The notes below the pieces were generated by a model that saw nothing but the letters and a program-made list of their open reading frames with translations, searched no databases and was not told the origin of the DNA. Below, one piece after another: positions 58,101 through 60,060 of a DNA stretch of 64,000 nt. Every line of letters starts with the position of its first letter. Position 1 is the stretch's first letter. The DNA comes from Candidula unifasciata. Lineage: Eukaryota; Mollusca; Gastropoda; Stylommatophora; Geomitridae. The position numbers were made by a program, and so were the translations under genes. The stretch covers positions 186,001-250,000 of the forward strand of contig CAJHNH020008565.1 of the NCBI GenBank assembly GCA_905116865.2, given 5' to 3'.

Positions 58101-59942
58101 GTGGATCCTCTCGACTTTAACATTTAATTATAGAAAACAATGTGTCACACTTGATGTTTTTTTTTTTAAGGAAGATTTCTAATTTAAAAAAAAAGGAATT
58201 ATTTATTTTCACATAGCAAATTCAAGTAAGTTAGCTTTATAACTACATTAATCTTGAATTTAAACTCCAGTCAGTGACATCTCCACACTGAAGGCTGGTG
58301 CTTCATTCTGACAGCCTGCTGCTTGTTGATTTACCTGCTGCTTGTTGGTTTACCTGCTGCTTGTTGGTTTACCTGCTGCTTGTTGGTTTACCTGCTGCTT
58401 GTTGGTTTACCTGCTGCTTGTTGGTTTACCTGCTGCTTGTTGGTTTACCTGCTGCTTGTTGGTTTACCTGCTGCTTGTTGGTTTACCTGCTGCTTGTTGG
58501 TTTACCTGCTGCTTGTTGGTTTACCTGCTGCTTGTTGGTTTATCTGCTGCTTGTTGGTTTACCTGCTGCTTGTTGGTTTATCTGCTGCTTGTTGGTTTAC
58601 CTGCTGCTTGTTGGTTTACCTGCTGCTTGTTGATTTACCTGCTGCTTGTTGGTTTACCTGCTGCTTGTTGGTTTACCTGCTGCTTGTTGGTTTACCTGCT
58701 GCTTGTTGGTTTACCTGCTGCTTGTTGGTTTACCTGCTGCTTGTTGGTTTACCTGCTGCTTGTTGGTTTACCTGCTGCTTGTTGGTTTACCTGCTGCTTG
58801 TTGATTTACCTGCTGCTTGTTGGTTTACCTGCTGCTTGTTGGTTTACCTGCTGCTTGTTGGTTTATCTGCTGCTTGTTGGTTTACCTGCTGCTTGTTGGT
58901 TTACCTGCTGCTTGTTGGTTTATCTGCTGCTTGTTGGTTTATCTGCTGCTTGTTGGTTTACCTGCTGCTTGTTGGTTTATCTGCTGCTTGTTGGTTTACC
59001 TGCTGCTTGTTGGTTTACCTGCTGCTTGTTGGTTTACCTGCTGCTTGTTGGTTTATCTGCTGCTTGTTGGTTTATCTGCTGCTTGTTGGTTTATCTGCTG
59101 CTTGTTGGTTTACCTGCTGCTTGTTGGTTTACCTGCTGCTTGTTGGTTTACCTGCTGCTTGTTGGTTTACCTGCTGCTTGTTGGTTTACCTGCTGCTTGT
59201 TGGTTTACCTGCTGCTTGTTGGTTTACCTGCTGCTTGTTGGTTTACCTGCTGCTTGTTGATTTACCTGCTGCTTGTTGATTTACCTGCTGCTTGTTGGCA
59301 TAAAATCCAGACCCTCTCATGTTGAACTCTTTTGAGCCCCAAAGAAGGCATAATACGTTCATAAGTTCCTATCTAGAAGCCTAATTAACACATGATGTGC
59401 CGATTTTATGTTTCTCTTTACTACCCCTTTGTTTTGTGATGCTAAATCACCTGGGACTCAAAAAAGTTTAATAAAAAAAATGAGCACTTCCAAGATCTGT
59501 GATTAACTCATTCTGCATAAAGCATCAAGAGCTGAGTGAATATAAAAAGTAACTAACTCGAAGAGAAAAGTTTTCTAGTTGGTTATTTCTTCCTCAACTG
59601 ACTTTTCAGAGTATAGGCAGTATATATTATTATTCTGATTTCTTATTTTTTCTGTAACTCCTGTTAGTCGCATTATATATGAAAAATTATGACATGCAAA
59701 TCTTGCAGTCACTAATTTACAATCATATGTTGCTGGTATTGCTGCCAGGAAAAATCAGGACCAGCTTCCTGCCCCCAAACCCTTTCCTCATAAGTTACCT
59801 GTGTGGTACTTTAAATCTCAACAAATATGCAGCAAGTGAAACAGAAACTTCACCTGAAGTGTTTCAGAAGCCGAGGGCTGATGGAGTTTCTGCCACCACC
59901 AGGTGGACCACATGCTGCCACAACTGTCACATCCACAATCTC
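4468..59942 (-). CDS. Axonemal-type dynein heavy chain gene, partial (28 exons, AAA3 end to AAA6 start)
   Basis: This is the motor part of a dynein heavy chain, the ATP-driven minus-end microtubule motor of cilia and flagella. The 28 exons listed below join with matching phase at every border. In order they carry the AAA3 motif GPPGGGRN, the AAA4 P-loop GLDGTGKST, a stalk with the microtubule-binding domain, the AAA5 segment ([20 protein letters not shown]) and the start of AAA6 ([10 protein letters not shown]). A whole heavy chain is usually about 4,000-4,600 residues; about 1,418 are seen here. Exons before 59942 and after 4468 must lie outside the window. The single-headed axonemal class is likely from the stalk and AAA4 sequence. 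The subtype is unresolved; the divergent AAA4 loop and odd AAA5-AAA6 link recall the DNAH14 group, which is only a guess. No stop codon or frameshift was found in any exon. Confidence 0.95.
4865..6308. repeat. 34-bp minisatellite, about 42 copies
   Basis: The unit is agatccctcaatcataatg followed by taattatgtgacaat. Spacing is 34 bp, checked at successive copies (for example 4981 and 5015). Variation is at a few fixed sites (ATGT/ACGT/ATCT, GTG/CTG, ACAA/ACAG). A longer block of variants (CCTAATTATG, then TTTTCTG, then CTAATTATCTG) recurs near 5440, 5750 and 6050, pointing to higher-order duplication. It sits in the intron after exon 27. Confidence 0.97.
6309..8551. other. Intron between exons 27 and 28, no gene seen
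   Basis: After the 34-bp array I see no coding sequence. The part at 6780-7560 is richer in GC, has short ORFs on both strands and may be an old mobile element, but I could not find terminal repeats or protein similarity. Confidence 0.5.
8552..8830 (-). CDS. Dynein exon 27: AAA5-AAA6 link
   Basis: This 279-bp exon is phase 1 in and phase 1 out. It encodes [20 protein letters not shown], an acidic linker, then [20 protein letters not shown] and W..F...[13 protein letters not shown]. The positions of the Trp residues and the DEP motif suit the region before the 'F..L...R..RPD' helix. The linker is longer and more divergent than in typical family members. Confidence 0.85.
9890..10090 (+). mobile_element. 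LINE 3' end remnant with (GAT)n tail
   Basis: The + strand reads [20 protein letters not shown] and then [14 protein letters not shown], resembling the C-terminal 'RGRP...W...GL...A.DR..WR' region of many LINE ORF2 proteins. It ends in a short gat repeat. No upstream RT is present, so it is 5'-truncated. The rest of 8831-9890 holds no recognisable gene. Confidence 0.65.
10380..10625. repeat. Copy of the 17.7-kb retroposon family
   Basis: Shares, in the same orientation, the series cttcttca, then gagttttgcatg, then catctgttttacagacctg, then gcactccgactttgaa with the 17702-18823 element. It is shorter and more diverged. It lies just left of micro-exon 26. Confidence 0.7.
10727..10772 (-). CDS. 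Dynein exon 26 (tentative 46-bp micro-exon)
   Basis: Exon 25 ends in phase 0 and exon 27 starts in phase 1, so an exon of length 3n+1 is needed between them. This 46-bp interval has a good acceptor (TTTCTGTTAG), a strong donor (GTGAGC) and the right phases. It would encode [15 protein letters not shown] plus a split Gly. It has no recognisable dynein motif, so the call rests on splice signals and phase alone. Confidence 0.5.
10990..11300 (-). mobile_element. RNase H-type LINE 3' fragment
   Basis: On the minus strand it reads [20 protein letters not shown] and then [16 protein letters not shown], the cysteine-bearing tail that follows RNase H in I/Nimb-type LINEs. The sequence [17 protein letters not shown] at 43.7 kb is a related tail. 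A (TG)n tract follows at 11350-11410. Confidence 0.75.
11620..11760 (+). mobile_element. RTE-like LINE C-terminal scrap
   Basis: The + strand reads [20 protein letters not shown], resembling the 'RQL.F.GHVMR' segment near the end of RTE-like ORFs. It is short and isolated. Confidence 0.5.
11914..12086 (-). CDS. Dynein exon 25: HKFIFSF block
   Basis: This 173-bp exon runs from phase 1 to phase 0. It encodes a helical stretch, then [20 protein letters not shown], matching the dynein 'GLFE.HKL.FSF....' motif. Acceptor CACAAG, which is pyrimidine-poor, and donor GTATGT. The frame and motif make it secure even though the acceptor is weak. Confidence 0.92.
12626..12857 (-). CDS. Dynein exon 24: RG..IYF helix plus Ser-rich insertion
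   Basis: This 232-bp exon runs from phase 0 to phase 1. The first half, [20 protein letters not shown] then MYQYSLAWF, is standard dynein. The second half is a low-complexity segment containing [20 protein letters not shown], where most heavy chains have a short link. The donor GTATGT is strong and is the only one that joins in frame to exon 25. The ORF continues past it but loses similarity. Confidence 0.9.
13045..13250 (-). mobile_element. SINE family A copy
   Basis: Contains gtcagctttacttcctgg and aaaagctgatctggga, the reverse complement of the SINE A body seen at 45.0 kb. The tRNA-like head with gaacctatgcct lies to the right, as expected for a minus-strand copy. Other minus-strand copies or fragments are at 21820-21945 (head with a tttgaatcc-type B box) and 30745-30870. 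Confidence 0.65.
14316..14925 (-). repeat. Dispersed 0.6-kb repeat, copy 1 (inverted relative to 35.0 kb)
   Basis: Its reverse complement matches 35005-35540 through a long colinear series: atggcgtaacactgtgagct-like, gcaaattttttgcttctgc, tctgttggtgacttc, and gcaactatggggtgacc. Divergence is visible at scattered single bases. There is no coding frame. Class unknown. Confidence 0.85.
15093..15229 (-). CDS. Dynein exon 23: AAA5-AAA6 helices
   Basis: This 137-bp exon starts with two bases of a split Gly and ends in phase 0. It encodes [20 protein letters not shown] and ends [10 protein letters not shown]. This matches 'G.ILDDE.LI..L..SK......I', and the junction gives [13 protein letters not shown], the family's 'Y.P.A.R...LYF'. 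Acceptor TTGCAG and donor GTAATT. Confidence 0.95.
16127..16643 (+). mobile_element. 5'-truncated LINE with 11-bp target-site duplication
   Basis: An open frame reads [20 protein letters not shown], then [23 protein letters not shown] and [16 protein letters not shown], the thumb and C-terminal part of an RTE-like LINE ORF. The copy ends in a (GAT)n tail. The sequence aaggttaacac flanks it at 16116-16126 and again at 16644-16654, a perfect target-site duplication. The palm domain is missing through 5' truncation. The frame is intact over its length, suggesting a fairly recent insertion. Confidence 0.88.
17174..17288 (-). CDS. Dynein exon 22: AAA5 to AAA6 helix
   Basis: This 115-bp exon runs from phase 0 to phase 1. 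[20 protein letters not shown] aligns with the family's 'E.P.LE..R..L......' helix that follows the AAA5 sensor region. It ends LASSE plus the first base of a split Gly codon. Acceptor TTTCAG and donor GTCAGG. Confidence 0.94.
17702..18823 (-). mobile_element. GC-rich non-autonomous retroposon with 10-bp TSD
   Basis: The perfect repeat ataatgtatt lies at 17692-17701 and 18824-18833. The left edge on the + strand is (CTT)n, so the element is on the minus strand with an (AAG)n 3' tail. It is visibly richer in GC than its surroundings. The minus strand has ORFs of 85 and 137 codons (18017-18274, 18058-18471) with no similarity I recognise. Partial copies occur at 10380-10625, 56265-56650 and 63820-64000. 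It may be a deleted derivative of a LINE, or a SINE-like element. Confidence 0.82.
19283..19412 (-). CDS. Dynein exon 21: AAA5, LYLTT sensor block
   Basis: This 130-bp exon completes Arg and ends in phase 0. [20 protein letters not shown] matches the dynein 'FRLY.TT.L.NPHY.PE' signature, and [18 protein letters not shown] matches 'V.VINF..T..GLE.QLL'. Acceptor TTTAG and donor GTCAGC. Confidence 0.97.
19891..20418. mobile_element. piggyBac-like MITE, copy 1
   Basis: Flanked by TTAA at 19887-19890 and 20419-20422. The ends read inward CCCTTTCACCCCAG and CTCTGTCACTCAG, so they form terminal inverted repeats. There is no coding capacity. TTAA target sites with C-rich ends are characteristic of piggyBac transposons. 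Confidence 0.72.
20423..21130. other. Intron between exons 20 and 21, right part
   Basis: No gene or RNA recognised. It ends in a short triplication of accagagaagtgtt at 21090-21125, just left of exon 20's donor. Confidence 0.5.
21131..21252 (-). CDS. Dynein exon 20: AAA5, GEELDP block
   Basis: This 122-bp exon runs from phase 0 to phase 2. [19 protein letters not shown] corresponds to 'V.E.LDP.L.PVL', and the following [18 protein letters not shown] to 'I.LGD..I.Y...F'. Borders are TTGCAG and GTAGAT. Confidence 0.96.
21377..21730 (+). mobile_element. LINE C-terminal fragment
   Basis: An open frame reads [20 protein letters not shown], then [16 protein letters not shown] and [14 protein letters not shown]. 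This fits the 'RRWRWIGH...N....L.W...G.R.RGRP..TW' C-terminal segment of RTE/CR1-type LINE ORFs. Relatives are at 53375-53625 (+) and 33820-34000 (-). No RT domain remains. Confidence 0.75.
22063..22561. mobile_element. hAT-like MITE with internal poly-C
   Basis: The ends AGTGTTCTCCAACC and, on the other strand, CAATGGTCTCCAACC form imperfect terminal inverted repeats. The flanks acctaaac (22055-22062) and acttaaac (22562-22569) match at 7 of 8 positions, the TSD length of hAT elements. About 40 bases of nearly pure C lie at 22121-22160. No transposase. Confidence 0.75.
22745..22925 (+). mobile_element. LINE thumb fragment
   Basis: [14 protein letters not shown], then a segment related to [14 protein letters not shown] followed by a frame break, matches the RT thumb region of the LINE at 16.1 kb. 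Decayed. Confidence 0.65.
22926..24857. other. Intron between exons 19 and 20, no gene seen
   Basis: AT-rich with homopolymer runs: C-rich at 24291-24312 and G-rich at 24340-24376, 65 bases apart, and again C-rich at 24719-24742. The first two could pair as an imperfect C/G hairpin. No coding exon or RNA gene found. Confidence 0.5.
24858..24969 (-). CDS. Dynein exon 19: AAA5
   Basis: This 112-bp exon completes Arg and ends in phase 0. It encodes [20 protein letters not shown], then [12 protein letters not shown], which matches the family's 'LE.A...G.P.L.EN'. Acceptor ATACAG and donor GTAATT. Confidence 0.94.
25180..25632. mobile_element. piggyBac-like MITE, copy 2
   Basis: TTAA at 25176-25179 and 25633-25636. 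The left end CTCTTTCACCTCAGG resembles copy 1, and internal blocks (ggaattc, attatttatatacat, aatgctatttttagt) are colinear with 19891-20418. A third possible end, ttaaccctttcattta, is at 26691. Confidence 0.68.
26015..26133 (-). CDS. Dynein exon 18: AAA5, SVENA and DPQ motifs
   Basis: This 119-bp exon runs from phase 0 to phase 2. [20 protein letters not shown] and [15 protein letters not shown] match the dynein signatures 'W...GLP.D..S.ENA' and 'WPL.IDPQ.Q...W'. The donor was set at CTCAG/GTAGTA because only that one joins in frame to RWIRKM of exon 19. Confidence 0.97.
27156..27371 (-). CDS. Dynein exon 17: AAA5 start
   Basis: Seventy-two codons, phase 0 at both ends. [20 protein letters not shown] leads into [17 protein letters not shown], which matches 'L.GD.L...G.IAYLG.FT..YR', the opening of AAA5. 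It ends [10 protein letters not shown]. Donor GTTTGT. Confidence 0.96.
27574..27720. repeat. 41-bp tandem, about 3.5 copies
   Basis: The unit carries tggatctgccagaatgaaca followed by tttcactaagagcacagcc. Copies start near 27568, 27602, 27645 and 27685, with small length differences. It lies in the intron between exons 16 and 17. Confidence 0.8.
28345..28580 (+). mobile_element. SINE family B (tRNA-derived)
   Basis: The head has an A-box-like tggtcaagctgtttg and a B-box-like gggttcgctgtgcc. The body reads ccagagctatagagctcatg and ggcaggcagctagc, and the tail ends ctctcgactttaa. A second copy with the same body and tail is at 57900-58130, same strand. Confidence 0.78.
29140..29575 (+). mobile_element. 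RNase H-type LINE remnant
   Basis: On the + strand [19 protein letters not shown] resembles the RNase H end 'H.GI.GNE.AD.LA'. The downstream order parallels the minus-strand fragment at 43960-44340 ([16 protein letters not shown]). Several stops. A related 3' piece is at 39150-39362. Confidence 0.6.
29603..29743 (-). CDS. Dynein exon 16: stalk coiled coil 2
   Basis: Forty-seven codons, phase 0 at both ends. [20 protein letters not shown] continues CC2, and [17 protein letters not shown] matches the 'KL.RA..L..GL..E..RW' junction between CC2 and AAA5. The 15-bp minisatellite lies 130 bp upstream in the preceding intron. Confidence 0.95.
29874..30072. repeat. 15-bp minisatellite, about 13 copies
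   Basis: The unit is gaggggtggctgact, with gaccga variants and one 14-bp unit. The right-most unit runs without break into ccgagcggttacaatttt, which looks like the 5' part of a tRNA-like sequence. See the finding on its origin. It lies 130 bp upstream of exon 16. Confidence 0.95.
30073..31379. other. Intron between exons 15 and 16
   Basis: Begins with a tRNA-like remnant (30060-30115: gaccgagcggtta, then ggttctcaagctcgagac). It contains a SINE A fragment at 30745-30870 on the minus strand and an (AAC)n tract at 30700-30717. No gene seen. The next intron (31476-32106) is plain AT-rich sequence. Confidence 0.5.
31380..31475 (-). CDS. Dynein exon 15: stalk coiled coil 2
   Basis: Thirty-two codons, phase 0 at both ends. 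[20 protein letters not shown] starts the descending stalk helix CC2, following the family's 'V.PK...L..A...L' pattern. Acceptor CATTAG and donor GTTTGT. Confidence 0.92.
32107..32238 (-). CDS. Dynein exon 14: microtubule-binding domain end
   Basis: Forty-four codons, phase 0 at both ends. It encodes [20 protein letters not shown] followed by [15 protein letters not shown]. These correspond to the last helices of the microtubule-binding domain ('F.PE.V...S.A...LC.WV.A...Y'). It is flanked by a 4.6-kb intron upstream, the longest in the set. Confidence 0.96.
32440..33790. other. Possible LTR-like or other mobile block
   Basis: This stretch has a more even base composition than the flanking intron. 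It has two TATA-like sites, cctatataaatcgctcc (near 32618) and gtttatataaaccctg (near 33598). No protein-coding similarity, inverted ends or TSD could be established. It could be a solo LTR or an old composite of repeats. Confidence 0.3.
33820..34020 (-). mobile_element. LINE C-terminal fragment
   Basis: On the minus strand it reads [17 protein letters not shown] and then a degraded 'W.L...RLHWG'. It is the same family as 21377-21730. Frame-broken. Confidence 0.6.
35005..35545 (+). repeat. Dispersed 0.6-kb repeat, copy 2
   Basis: Colinear with the reverse complement of 14316-14925, starting at cttctggtcaaaatggacgc and ending near agctgaaactaagactacca. No coding potential. It may carry an additional SINE A fragment at 35575-35615 (cttcctggtaccatttacc). 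Confidence 0.85.
35616..36836. other. Intron between exons 13 and 14, left of exon 13
   Basis: AT-rich sequence without recognisable genes or repeats. Confidence 0.5.
36837..36996 (-). CDS. Dynein exon 13: microtubule-binding domain
   Basis: This 160-bp exon completes Arg and ends in phase 0. It contains [20 protein letters not shown] and [13 protein letters not shown]. These match the 'PP..V..V..AV..L' and 'D..FL..L..FDKD' motifs of the globular microtubule-binding domain at the stalk tip. Acceptor CTTCAG and donor GTAAGC. Confidence 0.96.
37420..38062. repeat. 33-bp minisatellite, about 19 copies
   Basis: The unit reads tgtttacagatgtgggtaac then aaatgtatattgc. Because 33 is a multiple of three, several frames stay open, giving 11-residue repeat ORFs on both strands (such as [11 protein letters not shown] on minus). 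These are not supported as genes. It lies in the intron between exons 12 and 13, about 240 bp from exon 12's acceptor. Confidence 0.96.
38299..38393 (-). CDS. Dynein exon 12: end of CC1
   Basis: This 95-bp exon runs from phase 0 to phase 2. It encodes [20 protein letters not shown] and ends [10 protein letters not shown], the conserved 'AL..L...DI.E.R' boundary between the stalk helix and the microtubule-binding domain. Acceptor CTCCAG and donor GTAAGT. Confidence 0.94.
39388..39655 (+). mobile_element. SINE family A, diverged copy
   Basis: Carries the degraded head (ctagatgctcag, gggtcaaatccg) and the body series caggtcaacccag, gggtaccaggtaaagtcctg, ggctggcgtgctactgaccc, gtctataaaa and cccgaagggcc shared with 44897-45172. 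3' end gaatctttactt. Confidence 0.75.
39901..41415 (-). mobile_element. Internally deleted LINE with 12-bp TSD
   Basis: The repeat cattttaaaaat occurs at 39889-39900 and 41416-41427. On the minus strand a GC-rich head of about 325 bp (41415-41090) joins to reverse transcriptase: [36 protein letters not shown] (motif A), [20 protein letters not shown] and [11 protein letters not shown] (catalytic YADD). A frame break at about 40640-40510 is followed by the C-terminal part, [14 protein letters not shown] and [15 protein letters not shown]. The tail is (GAAT)n. Endonuclease and the first RT blocks are absent. The palm resembles BovB/RTE-type elements. Confidence 0.87.
41473..41598 (-). CDS. Dynein exon 11: stalk coiled coil 1
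   Basis: Forty-two codons, phase 0 at both ends, with acceptor ACCCAG and donor GTAAGG. The sequence [20 protein letters not shown] and what follows is strongly heptad-like, as expected of the antiparallel stalk helix CC1. A TSD-flanked LINE sits 46 bp beyond the donor. Confidence 0.92.
41970..43935 (+). mobile_element. RNase H-type LINE, frame-broken, RT to 3' end
   Basis: On the + strand, [20 protein letters not shown] and [20 protein letters not shown] match the minus-strand copy at 1213-1554. They are followed by [13 protein letters not shown] (RT active site region). At 43140 [20 protein letters not shown] starts RNase H, and [17 protein letters not shown] is the terminal Cys/His tail. 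There are many stops and shifts. It occupies the intron between exons 10 and 11. Confidence 0.85.
43960..44340 (-). mobile_element. RNase H-type LINE fragment, minus strand
   Basis: [16 protein letters not shown] followed by [20 protein letters not shown] resembles the terminal RNase H region of the 29.1-kb fragment. It abuts the plus-strand LINE tail-to-tail. Confidence 0.6.
44424..44532 (-). CDS. Dynein exon 10: stalk coiled coil 1
   Basis: This 109-bp exon completes an Arg codon and ends in phase 0. It reads [20 protein letters not shown] and ends AKAK, the rising helix of the stalk (family pattern 'R...GL.KL......V..M...L'). Acceptor CTCCAG and donor GTAGGC. Confidence 0.93.
44680..46040. 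repeat. 23/46-bp satellite, homogenised core and diverged flank
   Basis: The 46-bp unit reads acaataacatgaagttttat then cacacaatggaatgatattttaccat. From about 45480 to 46040 about 12 copies are nearly identical. To the left (44680-44895 and 45173-45480) the copies look like independent 23-bp half units with many differences. A SINE A copy interrupts the array at 44897-45172. Confidence 0.96.
44897..45172 (+). mobile_element. SINE family A, best copy (tRNA-derived)
   Basis: The head shows a good pol III A box (tggccgagcaactag) and B box (gggttcgctccc) in tRNA-like spacing. The body includes gttgacccagctttgag, tggtaccgggtgcagtcccg and ggcagctggcgtgatgctga, and the end is cctaaaggcatggaaaaagg. 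Inserted in the 23/46-bp satellite. This and the other A copies share the body but differ in head preservation. Confidence 0.85.
46094..46275 (-). CDS. Dynein exon 9: base of stalk
   Basis: This 182-bp exon goes from phase 0 to phase 2. [17 protein letters not shown] fits the 'IH.SV' element, and [12 protein letters not shown] fits the 'YVTP.SYLELI' element at the base of the stalk. The donor is the weak GTTTTG. The 46-bp tandem array starts about 55 bp further into the following intron. Confidence 0.94.
46676..46830 (+). mobile_element. SINE family A, 3' part with (TTAC)n tail
   Basis: gaagacggccggcataatga, gattggtctgtaaaaaatat and cgccgaaaggcgtgaaaagg match the 3' half of SINE A. A (ttac)4 tail follows. 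5'-truncated. Confidence 0.75.
47188..47400 (-). mobile_element. SINE family C (tRNA-derived)
   Basis: The reverse complement holds gccgggttcaatcccggc, a perfect pol III B box within a paired T-arm-like sequence, then a body ending gtaaaggatacgcaacta. A diverged second copy in the same orientation is at 52755-52920. Confidence 0.75.
47800..48015 (+). mobile_element. RTE-like LINE C-terminal fragment
   Basis: The + strand reads [20 protein letters not shown], close to [19 protein letters not shown] of the LINE at 39.9 kb. Followed by decayed sequence. The stretch 47400-47800 looks like upstream parts of the same element but is too broken to place. Confidence 0.65.
48250..48410 (-). CDS. Dynein exon 8: AAA4 end, CCTIDWF block
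   Basis: This 161-bp exon starts with two bases of the split Gly and ends in phase 0. It contains [20 protein letters not shown], matching the dynein 'R.R.FPAL...CTIDWF' signature that closes AAA4. The exon then runs through [17 protein letters not shown]. Acceptor AAACAG and donor GTGAGA. Confidence 0.96.
48885..50063 (+). mobile_element. 5'-truncated LINE with long RT ORF and 10-bp TSD
   Basis: The open frame reads from the truncation point through Met 48955 to a stop at 50007 (350 codons from that Met, which is internal rather than a true start). It shows [17 protein letters not shown] (motif A), [16 protein letters not shown] (motif B) and [10 protein letters not shown] (catalytic FADD), then [20 protein letters not shown] and a GRGRPRRRW tail. 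The perfect repeat actcactgag flanks it at 48875-48884 and 50064-50073. The tail is (AAG)n. Non-LTR RT usually has Q-G-C in motif B; here it is Q-D-C, so activity is doubtful. Confidence 0.93.
50213..50420 (-). CDS. Dynein exon 7: AAA4, NSGEVPDLF block
   Basis: This 208-bp exon runs from phase 0 to phase 1. It begins [20 protein letters not shown], a near-universal dynein AAA4 segment, and ends [11 protein letters not shown], where the last Gly codon is split with exon 8. Borders are TTGTAG and GTGAGT. Confidence 0.96.
51240..51603. repeat. 23-bp minisatellite, about 16 copies
   Basis: Unit ctatgttggcagtggcatag plus ct/act variants, with atttttggcag and ttctatg types alternating in a partly regular order (about three-unit blocks). 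It lies in the intron between exons 6 and 7. Confidence 0.95.
52366..52563 (-). CDS. Dynein exon 6: AAA4 P-loop
   Basis: Sixty-six codons, phase 0 at both ends. The exon opens with [19 protein letters not shown], a Walker A loop (GxxxxGKS) that binds nucleotide in AAA4. Near its end [10 protein letters not shown] occupies the Walker B position, where many dyneins have VFLFTDTQI. In this copy the usual third acidic or Thr positions differ, so ATP hydrolysis at this site may be altered; that is inference. Confidence 0.96.
53101..53190 (-). CDS. Dynein exon 5: helix leading into AAA4
   Basis: Thirty codons, phase 0 at both ends, with acceptor TCTAG and donor GTGAGT. The product includes [19 protein letters not shown], matching the dynein helix that precedes the AAA4 P-loop, followed by RQPGGHLLM. 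It joins directly to VGLDGTGKS in exon 6. Confidence 0.95.
53375..53630 (+). mobile_element. LINE C-terminal fragment with GAA-rich tail
   Basis: [24 protein letters not shown] and RRNKGRPN, then degraded [13 protein letters not shown], match the 21.4-kb fragment family. Tail gaagaagaaac. Contains stops. Confidence 0.72.
54065..54433. mobile_element. Internally deleted Tc1/mariner-like transposon
   Basis: The ends form long inverted repeats of about 70 bp: both read inward gaacccagtatttc and, further in, agatatggcaatgaaatt. Between them the + strand encodes [20 protein letters not shown] and [16 protein letters not shown]. This resembles the C-terminus of DDE transposases of the IS630/Tc1/mariner superfamily ('I...I..I.P......W..M..R...C....G.H'). 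The rest of the transposase is deleted. It lies in the intron between exons 4 and 5. Confidence 0.78.
54620..54787 (-). CDS. Dynein exon 4: FGDF block before AAA4
   Basis: This exon has 56 codons, phase 0 to phase 0, with acceptor CTGCAG and donor GTACAT. It contains [10 protein letters not shown], the conserved 'ILFGDF' motif, and the helix [17 protein letters not shown]. An alternative short exon just downstream (54525-54591) was rejected because exon 5 supplies the real homologous continuation. Confidence 0.93.
55735..55910 (+). mobile_element. LINE C-terminal remnant, internally deleted
   Basis: [10 protein letters not shown] and a 'MMRIP' segment match the LINE at 16.1 kb. They jump to [12 protein letters not shown] and a gaagaagaag tail. 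Broken by stops. Confidence 0.6.
55957..56185 (+). mobile_element. SINE family A, old copy
   Basis: gtagccacagtggctagaca (head), aatgtcaggataagtgaagg and gttgactacatcacacaaag follow the SINE A order with heavy divergence. Confidence 0.55.
56265..56650. repeat. Copy of the 17.7-kb retroposon family
   Basis: gcatgcacatccattttaca, tttgtgtgcagactactg, gatgcactctgacttc and aggggccctattataacc are shared with other family members (17.7 kb, 50.88-51.04 kb reversed, 63.82 kb reversed). No coding frame. Confidence 0.65.
56885..57055 (-). CDS. Dynein exon 3: AAA3 C-terminal helices
   Basis: This exon has 57 codons and is phase 0 at both ends, bordered by TTCAG and GTGAGC. It begins [13 protein letters not shown] and includes [14 protein letters not shown], matching the dynein 'W.HE..RVF.DRL' region after RDLSKV. 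The continuation NLHAYFK joins directly to VRWTSEKL of the next exon. Confidence 0.94.
57597..57816 (-). CDS. Dynein exon 2: AAA3, HFSML block
   Basis: This 220-bp exon contributes one base to the split Ser and then reads [16 protein letters not shown] and on to FNIRDLSK. The junction gives [10 protein letters not shown], a hallmark of dynein AAA3. It ends in phase 0 before GTTGGTCC. The segment [12 protein letters not shown] is the family's common 'HY.FN.RDLS' motif. Confidence 0.95.
57900..58130 (+). mobile_element. SINE family B, second copy
   Basis: ccagagctacggagctcatg, cagcaggcagctagct and ggataaaacccggtgcaatg match the 28.3-kb copy. It sits in the intron between exons 1 and 2, just left of the 19-bp array. 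Confidence 0.78.
58316..59298. repeat. 19-bp minisatellite, about 51 copies
   Basis: The unit is acctgctgcttgttggttt, with a gatttacc variant in a few copies and tatctg in others. All three + frames are open because the unit has no stop in any register, giving hydrophobic 19-residue repeat ORFs up to 327 codons. They lack splice, start or family support. Confidence 0.97.
59299..59853. other. Intron after exon 1, between the array and the exon
   Basis: AT-rich, no recognisable element. A + strand ORF starting at 59679 merely runs through here into the satellite. Confidence 0.5.
59854..59942 (-). CDS. Dynein exon 1 of window: AAA3 GPPGGGRN motif
   Basis: This 89-bp exon starts in phase 0 after TTCAG and ends with two bases of a split Ser codon before GTGAAG. 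It reads [19 protein letters not shown], the conserved AAA3 segment of dynein heavy chains that precedes the HFSML stretch. The 42/39-bp array and its LINE remnant begin only about 20 bp upstream of the acceptor. Confidence 0.93.
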
Positions 59943-59964
59943 CTGAATTATAAACAAAACAAAA

Positions 59965-60060
59965 AACTTCATGATTTCTGCTGTGTTTTCATTTGCATGT
60001 TGTTTTTACTGAGCAGAACAATATCATTGGCCAAATCAAGATCTTCCAACTGTGTGTTCT
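59965..60060 (-). mobile_element. LINE RT remnant bordering the 42/39-bp array
   Basis: On the minus strand it reads GIDWVENTQLEDLDLANDIV then LLSKNNMQMKTQQKS. This corresponds to the RT catalytic region 'GIQW...TQLEDLDFADD.ALLS......Q.KT' of RTE-like LINEs, with the FADD box mutated to LAND. It is followed by a stop. It supplies the parent sequence of the neighbouring array. Confidence 0.82.

Noticed and set aside
58298..59325. Hydrophobic repeat ORFs up to 327 codons
   Set aside because: By-product of a stop-free 19-bp repeat read in rotating frames; all three + frames are equally open.
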